64,000 nucleotides of DNA from JAKFWF01 sp031374115. Lineage in GTDB: Bacteria > Pseudomonadota > Alphaproteobacteria > Rhizobiales > Hyphomicrobiaceae. Shown piece by piece: positions 35,379 through 42,772 of this stretch (positions are counted from its first letter, which is position 1; the number at the start of each line of letters is the position of its first letter). A model generated the notes under the pieces. The model had not been told where the DNA came from and searched no databases. It worked only from the letters and a program-made list of their open reading frames with translations. Made by a program: the position numbers and the translations under genes. The stretch covers positions 27,261 through 91,260 of the forward strand of contig JANMNO010000071.1 of NCBI GenBank assembly GCA_031374115.1, in the 5' to 3' direction.

Positions 35379-36842
35379 TCAAGCCCGGTGGATCTTTACG
35401 TACTCGAAGTCCCCATCCTTGTTGTCGATGCCGACCTTCGGTGCGGCGATCCAGCCTGCATACTTGCCGCGATCCCAGCACGGTTGCATCAGCGATGCGA
35501 TGAAATCGCCGTCGTCCTTCGAGGGCAGCCAGCTATCGGCGTGTTTGACCCACTCGACATCGGACATCAACTTCGCGTCGGGCGAGGCCTTTATGCCTTT
35601 GAACTCGCCGATGTGCCGATTGAAGGCCACCGACGGCAATTTTATCTGGAAGTTGACGCCTTGCTTCTCGATGATCTTGTTCCAGCGGTTGATGCCGCCC
35701 CGACAATCCTTCACGTAATCATCGCGCAGGCGCATGTTAAGCGCGGTGAGCGCCGGCTCATCGACCGACCGCAGCTCGCCATTGACCAGCTTCAGCACCG
35801 GATAAATTGCGCGCGACAGCTCGTGATCGTCCTCGATCTTGGTTTCCATGAACCGGCCCTTGACGCCCGAGTGGTAGAAATTCGCGGCATTGGTCGAGAC
35901 TTCGGAGCCGAACAGATCGAGCGACAACGAGAAGTGCAGATTGGCTTTCTTCTGCAACGTCGGCAGATCGATCACGCCAAGGGCGCGAATTTTCGCAATG
36001 TCGTAGGGGTCTTCGATGCCGGCAGCCTTCATCGCCTGGCACGTGCGCTCGATCGTGCGCCCGACACCGGTCTCGCCAACGAACATGTGGTGCGCTTCTT
36101 CCGTCAGCATGAAGCGGCATGTGCGCGACATCGGATCGAAGCCGGATTGCGCGAGGCTCTCCAACTGCATCTTGCCGTCACGATCCGTGAAAAACGTGAA
36201 CATGAAGAACGACAACCAATCGGGCGTTACTTCGTTAAAGGCGCCCAGCATGCGGGGCTGATCGATATCGCCCGAGCGGCGCTGCAGCAGGCCGTCGGCT
36301 TCCTCGCGGCCATCCTTGCCGAAATATTTGTGCAGTAGGTAGACCATGGCCCAGAGGTGCCGGCCTTCTTCGACGTTGACCTGAAAGAGATTGCGCATGT
36401 CGTAGAGCGACGGCGCGGTCTTGCCGAGGTGCCGCTGCTGCTCGACGGAAGCCGGCTCCGTATCACCCTGGATGACGATCAGGCGACGCAGCATCGCCCG
36501 ATATTCGCCTGGCACTTCCTGCCACGCCTTCTCACCCTTGTGCGCGCCAAAGTTGACCTTGCGCTCGGTATCTTGCGGCGCGAGAAGGATGCCCCAGCGA
36601 TACTCCGGCATTTTCACGTAATCGAACTTGGCCCAGCCTTTCGGGTCGATCGAGATTGCCGTCCGCAGATAGACGTCCGACGTCTGGAAGCCATCGGGAC
36701 CTTGCGCCATCCACCAATCGATGTAGCCCGGATGCCATTGTTCGAGCGCCTTCAGCACCCGCTGATCGTCGACTAGCCCGACGTTGTTGGGTATCTTCGT
36801 CGAATAATCGACAGCGCCAGGAAGTGCAGTTGCGGTGGTCAT
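35379..36842 (-). CDS. boxB: Benzoyl-CoA 2,3-epoxidase subunit BoxB
   Basis: 487 residues, the normal length for the diiron epoxidase component that converts benzoyl-CoA to 2,3-epoxybenzoyl-CoA. Diiron helices are visible: NVEEGRHLWAM (about 155) and TEEAHHMFVGE (about 240). Additional box-family blocks are RWGILLAPQDTERKVNFG and WDRGKYAGWIAAPKVGIDN. BoxA, its reductase partner, is not encoded in the window, nor is a benzoate-CoA ligase. ATG 36842 has GGAG upstream; open sequence beyond it is antisense to a + strand gene. It is separated from boxC by a DUF559 gene and repeats. Confidence 0.95.
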   Translation of the reverse strand: MTTATALPGAVDYSTKIPNNVGLVDDQRVLKALEQWHPGYIDWWMAQGPDGFQTSDVYLRTAISIDPKGWAKFDYVKMPEYRWGILLAPQDTERKVNFGAHKGEKAWQEVPGEYRAMLRRLIVIQGDTEPASVEQQRHLGKTAPSLYDMRNLFQVNVEEGRHLWAMVYLLHKYFGKDGREEADGLLQRRSGDIDQPRMLGAFNEVTPDWLSFFMFTFFTDRDGKMQLESLAQSGFDPMSRTCRFMLTEEAHHMFVGETGVGRTIERTCQAMKAAGIEDPYDIAKIRALGVIDLPTLQKKANLHFSLSLDLFGSEVSTNAANFYHSGVKGRFMETKIEDDHELSRAIYPVLKLVNGELRSVDEPALTALNMRLRDDYVKDCRGGINRWNKIIEKQGVNFQIKLPSVAFNRHIGEFKGIKASPDAKLMSDVEWVKHADSWLPSKDDGDFIASLMQPCWDRGKYAGWIAAPKVGIDNKDGDFEYVKIHRA

Positions 36843-36921
36843 TGGGAGCTCCGAGTTATTTTTTGCATGCAGCTGTTGCCAAGTCTCGTACTGTCCCTGG
36901 CTAGGCCGTTGGAGAACCGTT

Positions 36922-37320
36922 GTGTCGAAAGAGGTCGCGCGGCGTCTGCGCTCGAAGCCGACCGAGGAAGAGCGCATTCTCTGGTCTGAGCTTCGCAAGC
37001 GGCGCGTCGCCGGGCTGCGGTTCCGACGGCAGCACCCGATCGGACCGTATGTCGTGGATTTCGTTTGTCTCGAACATCGCTTCATTTTCGAAGTCGATGG
37101 CGTGCAGCACGCTCAGCCGACAAATGTGAGCAATGATGCGGAGCGAACGTACTGGCTGGAAAGCCGCGGCTACCGGGTGTTCCGCGCGTGGAACTGGGAA
37201 GTCCGCGAAAACTTGGAAGGCGTCATCACGAGTATGCTGGGGGAACTGGGACTGCTCTCGGCCCCTGAAGTCTCCCCCCACCCCGGCCCTCGCCCTCAAG
37301 GGGGGAGGGAGGGGAAATAA
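36922..37320 (+). CDS. DUF559 domain protein, Vsr-like endonuclease fold
   Basis: 132 residues. DUF559 motifs: TEEERILWSELRKRRVAGLRFRRQHPIG, VVDFVCLEHRFIFEVDG and RGYRVFRAWNWEV. The PD-(D/E)xK-like Asp and Glu residues (VVDFVC; FEVDG) suggest a nuclease. GTG 36922 with GGAGA upstream is preferred over an earlier start within boxB's 5' end. The last 15 codons run into a palindromic intergenic repeat, giving a Pro/Gly-rich tail. It lies on the opposite strand between boxB and boxC, so it interrupts their run. DUF559 genes of this form occur scattered in alphaproteobacterial genomes; role unknown. Confidence 0.8.
   Translation: MSKEVARRLRSKPTEEERILWSELRKRRVAGLRFRRQHPIGPYVVDFVCLEHRFIFEVDGVQHAQPTNVSNDAERTYWLESRGYRVFRAWNWEVRENLEGVITSMLGELGLLSAPEVSPHPGPRPQGGREGK
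37272..37314. repeat. GC-rich intergenic repeat, copy A
   Basis: CTCCCCCCACCCCGGCCCTC followed by GCCCTCAAGGGGGGAGGGAG forms an imperfect palindrome. It resembles the abundant CCCTCCCCC / GGGGGAGGG elements of alphaproteobacteria. It covers the 3' end of the DUF559 gene. A second copy in reverse orientation lies at 37424-37463. Confidence 0.75.
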
Positions 37321-37423
37321 TGGCAGGTGGTTGTCGCGTGGCTCGGTTCGACGGTCGTCACATCCCAAGTAAGCACCACCTTCGCGCGTGCCTCCCTGCG
37401 GCAACTGTCCAACACTCTTTCTT

Positions 37424-37463
37424 ACCCTCCCCCCGTGAGGGGGAGGGCCAGGGTGGGGGGTAG
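37424..37463. repeat. GC-rich intergenic repeat, copy B (inverted relative to A)
   Basis: CCCTCCCCCCGTGAGGGGGA followed by GGGCCAGGGTGGGGGG is nearly the reverse complement of copy A. The stem CCTCCCCC/GGGGGAGG would form a hairpin. Between the copies is a stretch of about 110 bases without a gene. The pair may have entered together with the DUF559 gene or accumulated there independently. Confidence 0.75.
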
Positions 37464-37507
37464 CGCCTGGTTCGACTCTAAGAGATTTTGTGGTGTTGAA
37501 GATCATT

Positions 37508-37852
37508 TCACCCATTGTCATGATCTGGTGGGATCATCTCGATCGTGTAGCCAAGTTCGAGTTTTCGCATAATTTCCCGCCGGATCAGCTCGCAGCGTGC
37601 CGCCCAAACGTCTACGTAGGTGTATTGCGCACCGCCGTCGCGCTTCTCCCAATCAGGTCCGAGGACGTAACTGTTGTCGTTCCAAATATGCTTTGCGTGC
37701 TCAGATATCTCGAATGTCGTCCGACTTAGGCTACGTATCTCGGACAATGCGTCGACACACGCTTTGGCGTCGGCGTATGGTAGCGCGGTCACCTTGTTTT
37801 CAAGTGTATCGAGAGCCTGCACTATACGATCACGGTAGAAGACATTCATCAT
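37508..37852 (-). CDS. Small hypothetical protein of the box region
   Basis: 114 residues, acidic and mostly helical (FYRDRIVQALDTLENKVTALPYADAKACVDALSEIRSLS). No membrane segment, signal or known domain is visible. The frame is closed and starts at ATG 37852, 13 bases after the boxC stop on the same strand, so it may be co-transcribed with boxC. Base composition is lower in GC than its neighbours (its codons are less biased), hinting at later acquisition. I do not recognise it. Confidence 0.55.
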   Translation of the reverse strand: MMNVFYRDRIVQALDTLENKVTALPYADAKACVDALSEIRSLSRTTFEISEHAKHIWNDNSYVLGPDWEKRDGGAQYTYVDVWAARCELIRREIMRKLELGYTIEMIPPDHDNG

Positions 37853-37865
37853 TATTGACTTCCCC

Positions 37866-39518
37866 TCACATCCGATCCTTGTTGAATTCGGCTTTCTGAC
37901 CGGTGCCGTAGCGCTTCAGGGCACCATTGTCGCCGGCCGCGTTCGGGCGTTGAAAGATCCAATTCTGCCATGCGGTCAAGCGGCCAAAAATTCGGGTCTC
38001 CATGGTTTCTGGCCCAGGGAAGCGCAGGTTGGCTTCCAGGCCCGTCAGGCTGTCGGCGGAGAAACTCGCACGCTCTTCGAGGAAGATGCGGATCTCGTCA
38101 TCCCAGTCGATGTGCTCTAACGTTTGCGTGACCAAGCCCAATCCTTCGGCAGCGGCCGCAGCGAGCGGCTCACCCAGGTGCGATTTCGCTGCGGCGACAC
38201 TCTCCGGTGTTCCCAGAAAACGCGTGGCCAATCGCGTGAGATCGTTGCTCATCAGATAGGGCGCGAAATTAGCCTCCGTGAGCGTGATGGCAGCCGGCGC
38301 TCGATTGTCGCCGGGAAACATTCCTTCCAGCATGTAGGAGCGATCACACGCGAACGCGATTTCGGCGAGCATGCCAGCGAAGCAACTTCCCGGCGCAATC
38401 AACGCGACGAGCGAGCGCGACGTAACGTCGATGCGCTTCAACGTGCGCTTCCAATAGTTGGTAATCTCGCGGGCGAGCCAGTGTGTGGCGTGCTCGTGAA
38501 GGAACTTGTCATAATCGAGGACGGCTGCAGCATCGCCCGCCGTCTTGAAAATCCACACGCCAATTTCGAGCTCGTTGAGGCGCAAGTGAAGGATCGCATC
38601 TTCGAGCTCACGCGCGCACCGTAGCGGCCAAAACCGGTCGCCCTCGGCCAGCATCGCATCGGCCGATGCGGATACGGGCGAGGCCGGGCCCATGACCGTG
38701 ATTGCAGCCCGTCGCGCCATCCGCTCGATGTCCACGCGCACGGTCGAGTAGATGACCGCGTCCCCCTCAATCTGGCGGGCGAGCGGCGTAAACATCACAC
38801 CTGTGGCATCAGCTGGCCGGCACGATGTTGCCGCCAGCTTGCGAGCCGCTTGCCGCACAGCCGCATCGAACTTCGAATTCGGTGCGGTCTCGTCCACCAA
38901 GCGCCACTGCACGGCGCGCTTGCCCTTCACGCCCTCTTCCGTCGTGCAGAACACATCCGCCAAGTCTCGCCGGACACGACGCTTGTCGGTGAGCCGGGTG
39001 AGCCCGCCAGTTCCAGGCAGCACGGCGAGCAACGGCAGCTCAGGCAGCGATACGGTCGAGTTACCATCATCGGCCAGAATGATGTGATCGGTCGCAAGCG
39101 CCAACTCGTAACCCCCGCCCGCAGCGGTGCCTTTGATTGCGCAGATGAACTTGAGGCCAGAGTTTTGGCTCGCTTCCTCCATGCCGTTACGCGTCTCGTT
39201 GGTGAACTTGCAGAAGTTGACCTTGTGCGCGTGGGTCGATCCCGCCAGCATGCGGATGTTGGCGCCAGCACAGAACACCTTTTCCTGACCGGATTTCAGC
39301 ACCACGACCTTCACGCCCGGATGCTCGAACCTCAGTCGCTGGACCGCATCGTTGAGTTCGATATCGACGCCCAGATCGTACGAATTCAGCTTGAGGCTGT
39401 AACCAGGAAATAGCCCGCCCTCCGCATCGACATTCATGATCAGCTCAGCCACCTCGCCGTCGACAGTTATTTTCCAATGGCGATAGCGCGATGGATCAGT
39501 CCTGAAGTCGATGAGCAT
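37866..39518 (-). CDS. boxC: 2,3-epoxybenzoyl-CoA dihydrolase BoxC
   Basis: 550 residues, a large crotonase-family protein. It opens the epoxide of 2,3-epoxybenzoyl-CoA and cleaves the ring with water, giving 3,4-dehydroadipyl-CoA semialdehyde and formate. The crotonase oxyanion region is VFCAGANIRMLAGS and IKGTAAGGGYELALATDHII (about 85-150). A second crotonase-like half follows from about 260 and ends with FGRLTAWQNWIFQRPNA, a conserved BoxC C-terminus. ATG 39518 has AGGA upstream; an in-frame GTG two codons earlier is possible. It heads the minus-strand box series. Confidence 0.95.
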   Translation of the reverse strand: MLIDFRTDPSRYRHWKITVDGEVAELIMNVDAEGGLFPGYSLKLNSYDLGVDIELNDAVQRLRFEHPGVKVVVLKSGQEKVFCAGANIRMLAGSTHAHKVNFCKFTNETRNGMEEASQNSGLKFICAIKGTAAGGGYELALATDHIILADDGNSTVSLPELPLLAVLPGTGGLTRLTDKRRVRRDLADVFCTTEEGVKGKRAVQWRLVDETAPNSKFDAAVRQAARKLAATSCRPADATGVMFTPLARQIEGDAVIYSTVRVDIERMARRAAITVMGPASPVSASADAMLAEGDRFWPLRCARELEDAILHLRLNELEIGVWIFKTAGDAAAVLDYDKFLHEHATHWLAREITNYWKRTLKRIDVTSRSLVALIAPGSCFAGMLAEIAFACDRSYMLEGMFPGDNRAPAAITLTEANFAPYLMSNDLTRLATRFLGTPESVAAAKSHLGEPLAAAAAEGLGLVTQTLEHIDWDDEIRIFLEERASFSADSLTGLEANLRFPGPETMETRIFGRLTAWQNWIFQRPNAAGDNGALKRYGTGQKAEFNKDRM

Positions 39519-39617
39519 GATCACATCCTGAGTGGCGCTTGGGTGGAGGCGCCTTGCTTGCCTGCAAAATATTGCGGAAGACCGTTTGCGTCAATGCATT
39601 ATAATGCATATTCACGT

Positions 39618-40889
39618 TCATCCTCCAACTCCCGGTGCGGGTCCGATCGTCTCCGCTGATGGGATCGGCGCCGTCGGCCGCTTACGGATAAGTTTCCGGG
39701 CAATCAAAAAGCTTGCCAATCCGGCGCTCAAAACCCCGGTGAACACGAACAACGCGCCAACGCCGAAGCGATCCATCAGCGCCGCCGCGACGAGTGGTCC
39801 TGCGACCGCACCCACGCCCCAAAGAGAAATTAGCGCACCTGCCCACGCCACGCGCTCGGTATCCGAGGCGATGTCGTTCGCGTGCGCGACCCCGAGCGAG
39901 TACAAGGCCGCCGGAGCGCCAGCCCACAGTGCCGCCATAACCGCCAGTGGCCAAACGCTTGGCGCTTGCGCCGTCCAAAGGACGATTGACATCGCGAAAG
40001 TTGCGAGCGCGGCAATCGTCATTACTGAGCGCCGGCCGATCCGGTCGGATGACAACGACATCGGCAGTTGCAACACCAATCCGCCAAATTGCGTCGCAGC
40101 CAGCAAGAACGCGATCTGATCAACGGGTATCCCGCGCGCAACGGCATAGACCGGAAACAGTCCCATCCCCGCTGTAGTAATCATCGCATGCGCCAAAGCG
40201 GCCGCCGCGGCCGCCGGAGCACGGCGCGGCATCTGCCATATCCCGGTCAGCGATTTCTCACCAATCGGCGGCGGATTACCCGGCACGATCGTAGCCAGGC
40301 CCGGGGCCGCGAGATAGCAAACGGCTGCCACCAGAAACAGCAGCGTCAATTGCGGTGTGACGACCGCCATTGCGATTTGCGCGATCATGAAGGCGAGCCG
40401 CGTCAACACCATATAGATGCCGAAGATCAAACCACGATTGGTGGCTGTCGCTTTGGAGCCGACCCAGGCTTCGAACAGAACCATCACAACGCCGGAACAG
40501 AACCCGGCGACGACCCGAGCGATCGTCCAAAACAATGGGTCACTCCACAGCCACAAACCAACCGCTGCAGCACCATTGATCAAAGCAAAGACGAAGAGCG
40601 TTGGCCGTGCGCGCAATAGCAACGTAACTGGCGCAGCAAACAAAGAGCCCGCCAGAAAACCAACCGCTTGTCCCGTCGAAACCCACCCGACGACAGATGC
40701 CGAGTAGCCATTGAGACTGAGCTGAACGGGAACCACGCCCATCAACATACCGGTGCCGAGCTGGAACACGCCGATGGTGAGGAACAGCAGAAAAAATATG
40801 CTTGCGATGCTGGTTGCGGCAGCGGCTTCACCGATGCCGGCACTTGGCCGCGCCAGTCGCGGGGCAATACTGGTTTTGCGATTGTCCAT
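39618..40889 (-). CDS. Major facilitator superfamily transporter
   Basis: 423 residues with 12 predicted membrane helices in two halves. Helix 2-3 region GWVSTGQAVGFLAGSLFAAPVTLLLRARPT and SSDRIGRRSVMTIAAL between helices 8 and 9 are MFS-like, and the whole resembles the YcaD/UMF-type MFS. Substrate unknown; proximity to boxC suggests an aromatic acid or related compound (inference). It is divergent from the DddP-like gene, with 123 bases between starts, so both might share a promoter region. Confidence 0.9.
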   Translation of the reverse strand: MDNRKTSIAPRLARPSAGIGEAAAATSIASIFFLLFLTIGVFQLGTGMLMGVVPVQLSLNGYSASVVGWVSTGQAVGFLAGSLFAAPVTLLLRARPTLFVFALINGAAAVGLWLWSDPLFWTIARVVAGFCSGVVMVLFEAWVGSKATATNRGLIFGIYMVLTRLAFMIAQIAMAVVTPQLTLLFLVAAVCYLAAPGLATIVPGNPPPIGEKSLTGIWQMPRRAPAAAAAALAHAMITTAGMGLFPVYAVARGIPVDQIAFLLAATQFGGLVLQLPMSLSSDRIGRRSVMTIAALATFAMSIVLWTAQAPSVWPLAVMAALWAGAPAALYSLGVAHANDIASDTERVAWAGALISLWGVGAVAGPLVAAALMDRFGVGALFVFTGVLSAGLASFLIARKLIRKRPTAPIPSAETIGPAPGVGG

Positions 40890-41012
40890 ACTGCAGTAGC
40901 TCCCCGCTGCGCGGCTCTACTATGTCAGCACCGTCGATATCCGCCAACAGATCTGCTCGACAGAAACACTAAGACGCGAGAAACTAATTCGTCAGTCGAT
41001 CGGGGGTGAGCC

Positions 41013-42263
41013 ATGGCCGAGATCTTCAAGGATGCTCGCAAGAAAGAATATCTGAACGCCGAGAGCGCCGACAAACCACTTAAGTCGCCGATCCCGCACG
41101 CGACCCTTATAAAGGCGCGCGGCTATCGCAAGCAGCGGCTGGTACAAAAAGTCGTCGAGCACGATTGCGCGGCGATCCTGCTCTATGATCCGCTCAACAT
41201 CCGCTATGCGACCGACGTCTCGAACATGCAGTTGTGGATGACCCACAACCCGTCACACTATGCGCTCATTTGCGCCGACGGCCACAGTATCGCCTTCGAG
41301 TACGGCAAGTCGGAGCATCTGGCCAAAGGCTACGAGACCGTCGATGAAATCCGCACCGCAAAGTCGTGGTTCTATTTCTCTTCGGGCGACCGGTTGCAAG
41401 AGCGCGTCGAAGCTTGGGCCGACGAGGTGGCCGACATCGTCCGTCAACGCGGCGGCGGCAATATGCGGCTCGCCGTCGACAAGCTAGAGCCGCTAGGCGT
41501 CGACGCTCTGCGCCAGCGCGGCATCACGTTAGTCGAGGGCCAGGAACTCACCGAGCACGCCCGCAAGATAAAATCGGCCGAAGAACTCGAACTTATGCGC
41601 TGGACCATCCGCGTATGCGAGGCCGGCATGGCGCGCATGTACGAACACTCGATCGCCGGCAAGACCGAGAATGAGATCTGGGCCGAACTGCATTTCGAGA
41701 ATATCCGCTCCGGCGGTGAGTGGATTGAGACCCGCCTGCTTGCATGTGGCCCGCGCACCAACCCCTGGTTCCAAGAGTGCTCGGACTATGTTTGCAAGCA
41801 GGGCGAAATGCTATCGTTCGACACCGACCTGATCGGCCCTTACGGCTACTGTGCCGATCTGTCGCGCTCATGGACGATCGGCCACACGAAGATGACGCCA
41901 AAGCAGCGCGAGTTGTACAAAGCAGCGCTCGAACAGATCAATCACAACGTGTCCATTCTAAAGGCCGGTATGACCTCGGCCGACTTCAACGAGAAGAGTT
42001 GGCGCATTCCGCAGAAGTACCAAGCGCGACGGTACTCGGCGGCGATGCACGGCGTGGGATTGTGCGACGAGTGGCCATCAGTGCCAACGCACGTCGATTT
42101 CGCGCGCGCCTTCTCGGCGACGTACGAAGAGAATATGTGCCTTTGCGTCGAAAGCCTGATCGGCGAGGAAAATGGATCCGAGTGCATCAAGCTCGAAACA
42201 CAAGTAGTGTTGACGAAAACGGGCTGCGTGCGCTTGGATACTTTCCCGTGGGAAGAGGTGTGA
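41013..42263 (+). CDS. M24-family DddP-like protein (putative DMSP lyase)
   Basis: 416 residues with the creatinase N-terminal and M24 C-terminal folds. The metal/active-site set reads Asp270 and Asp272 in SFDTDLIG, Asp282 in CADLSRSW, His346 in MHGVGLCDEW, Asp352 in that same block, Glu380 in CVESLIGEE and Glu395 in KLETQ. From memory these spacings match the published Ruegeria DddP residues (D295, D297, D307, H371, D377, E406, E421) almost exactly. Tyr341 and Trp75 (NMQLWMTHNP) also match its substrate pocket. Typical Xaa-Pro peptidases lack the DTD pattern. It would cleave dimethylsulfoniopropionate to DMS and acrylate; activity is unproven. ATG 41013 has GGGGGTGAG upstream. Confidence 0.82.
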   Translation: MAEIFKDARKKEYLNAESADKPLKSPIPHATLIKARGYRKQRLVQKVVEHDCAAILLYDPLNIRYATDVSNMQLWMTHNPSHYALICADGHSIAFEYGKSEHLAKGYETVDEIRTAKSWFYFSSGDRLQERVEAWADEVADIVRQRGGGNMRLAVDKLEPLGVDALRQRGITLVEGQELTEHARKIKSAEELELMRWTIRVCEAGMARMYEHSIAGKTENEIWAELHFENIRSGGEWIETRLLACGPRTNPWFQECSDYVCKQGEMLSFDTDLIGPYGYCADLSRSWTIGHTKMTPKQRELYKAALEQINHNVSILKAGMTSADFNEKSWRIPQKYQARRYSAAMHGVGLCDEWPSVPTHVDFARAFSATYEENMCLCVESLIGEENGSECIKLETQVVLTKTGCVRLDTFPWEEV

Positions 42264-42284
42264 GGGCTTTGCAGCTCTCACACC
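42257..42284. terminator. Hairpin between converging genes
   Basis: GGTGTGAG (42257-42264, containing the stop codon of the DddP-like gene) pairs perfectly with CTCACACC (42277-42284), around a 12-base loop that can pair further. No T-run follows on the + strand, so it may act as a weak or factor-assisted terminator. Confidence 0.45.
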
Positions 42285-42688
42285 GCACGCCTTAATTTGC
42301 TGCGCGCTTCAACGAACCCTCGGCCAGCCGGCGCGCGGCATAGGCTTTGCGCGGTCACGCCAGGCAGCGGCGCATCCGATTTTCCTTCACTCTTCAACAC
42401 CGCTTTTACGCCATCGGCGGGCGAAGGTTGCCGGCGTGCATCCTGTGCTGACAATGACTCGATCGGCTTTGGATTGAGATCGGCGAACGCGTTCAATACG
42501 CGTTTCATATCCGTGTCGGCCTGAGCCATCGGGCTGCCGGTGATCGACGGCACGGCCGTTGACAAACGCTCGCCGACGGTCGGCGCCTTTTGCCCAGCTT
42601 GCGGTGGTTGTTTCTCTTGGGCACTAAGCGGAAGCGTGACGAAGATCGCAGCAACGGCAGCAAACACAGTTGCGGTTCTTACGAACAT
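42278..42688 (-). pseudogene. Truncated alpha/beta-hydrolase (acetyl esterase-like) remnant
   Basis: 136 residues beginning with a signal peptide (MFVRTATVFAAVAAIFVTLPLSAQ). Residues about 57-90 (MKRVLNAFADLNPKPIESLS, then AQDARRQPSPADGVKAVL) match the N-terminal segment of hormone-sensitive-lipase-type alpha/beta hydrolases, where PKPIETLTPxxAR...PTPADAVKAL is typical. The catalytic domain (HGGG and GDSAGG motifs) is absent: the frame ends in a short unrelated tail at the DddP-like gene. I read it as a gene remnant; it could instead be a small secreted protein of its own. Pseudogene status is inference. Confidence 0.55.
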
Positions 42689-42772
42689 TTGGCGAAATCT
42701 TGGTCACGGCGGTTAGCGGTGCGACCAGCGTGCGCACCTTTGGTTCCGAACTCGGCAGCTCACGTGCCCGTG

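Noticed and set aside
35331..36338. A 335-codon frame antisense to boxB
   Set aside because: High GC gives long open antisense frames; the boxB protein shows diiron motifs and normal length.
37272..37463. Repeats near the DUF559 gene as an IS element or CRISPR
   Set aside because: There is no transposase, no target duplication that I can see, and only two inverted copies without regular spacers; they look like common GC-rich intergenic palindromes.
41013..42263. Annotation as ordinary Xaa-Pro dipeptidase
   Set aside because: The residue pattern FDTD...CAD and HGVGLCDEW fits DddP rather than prolidase; kept as DddP-like with activity unproven.
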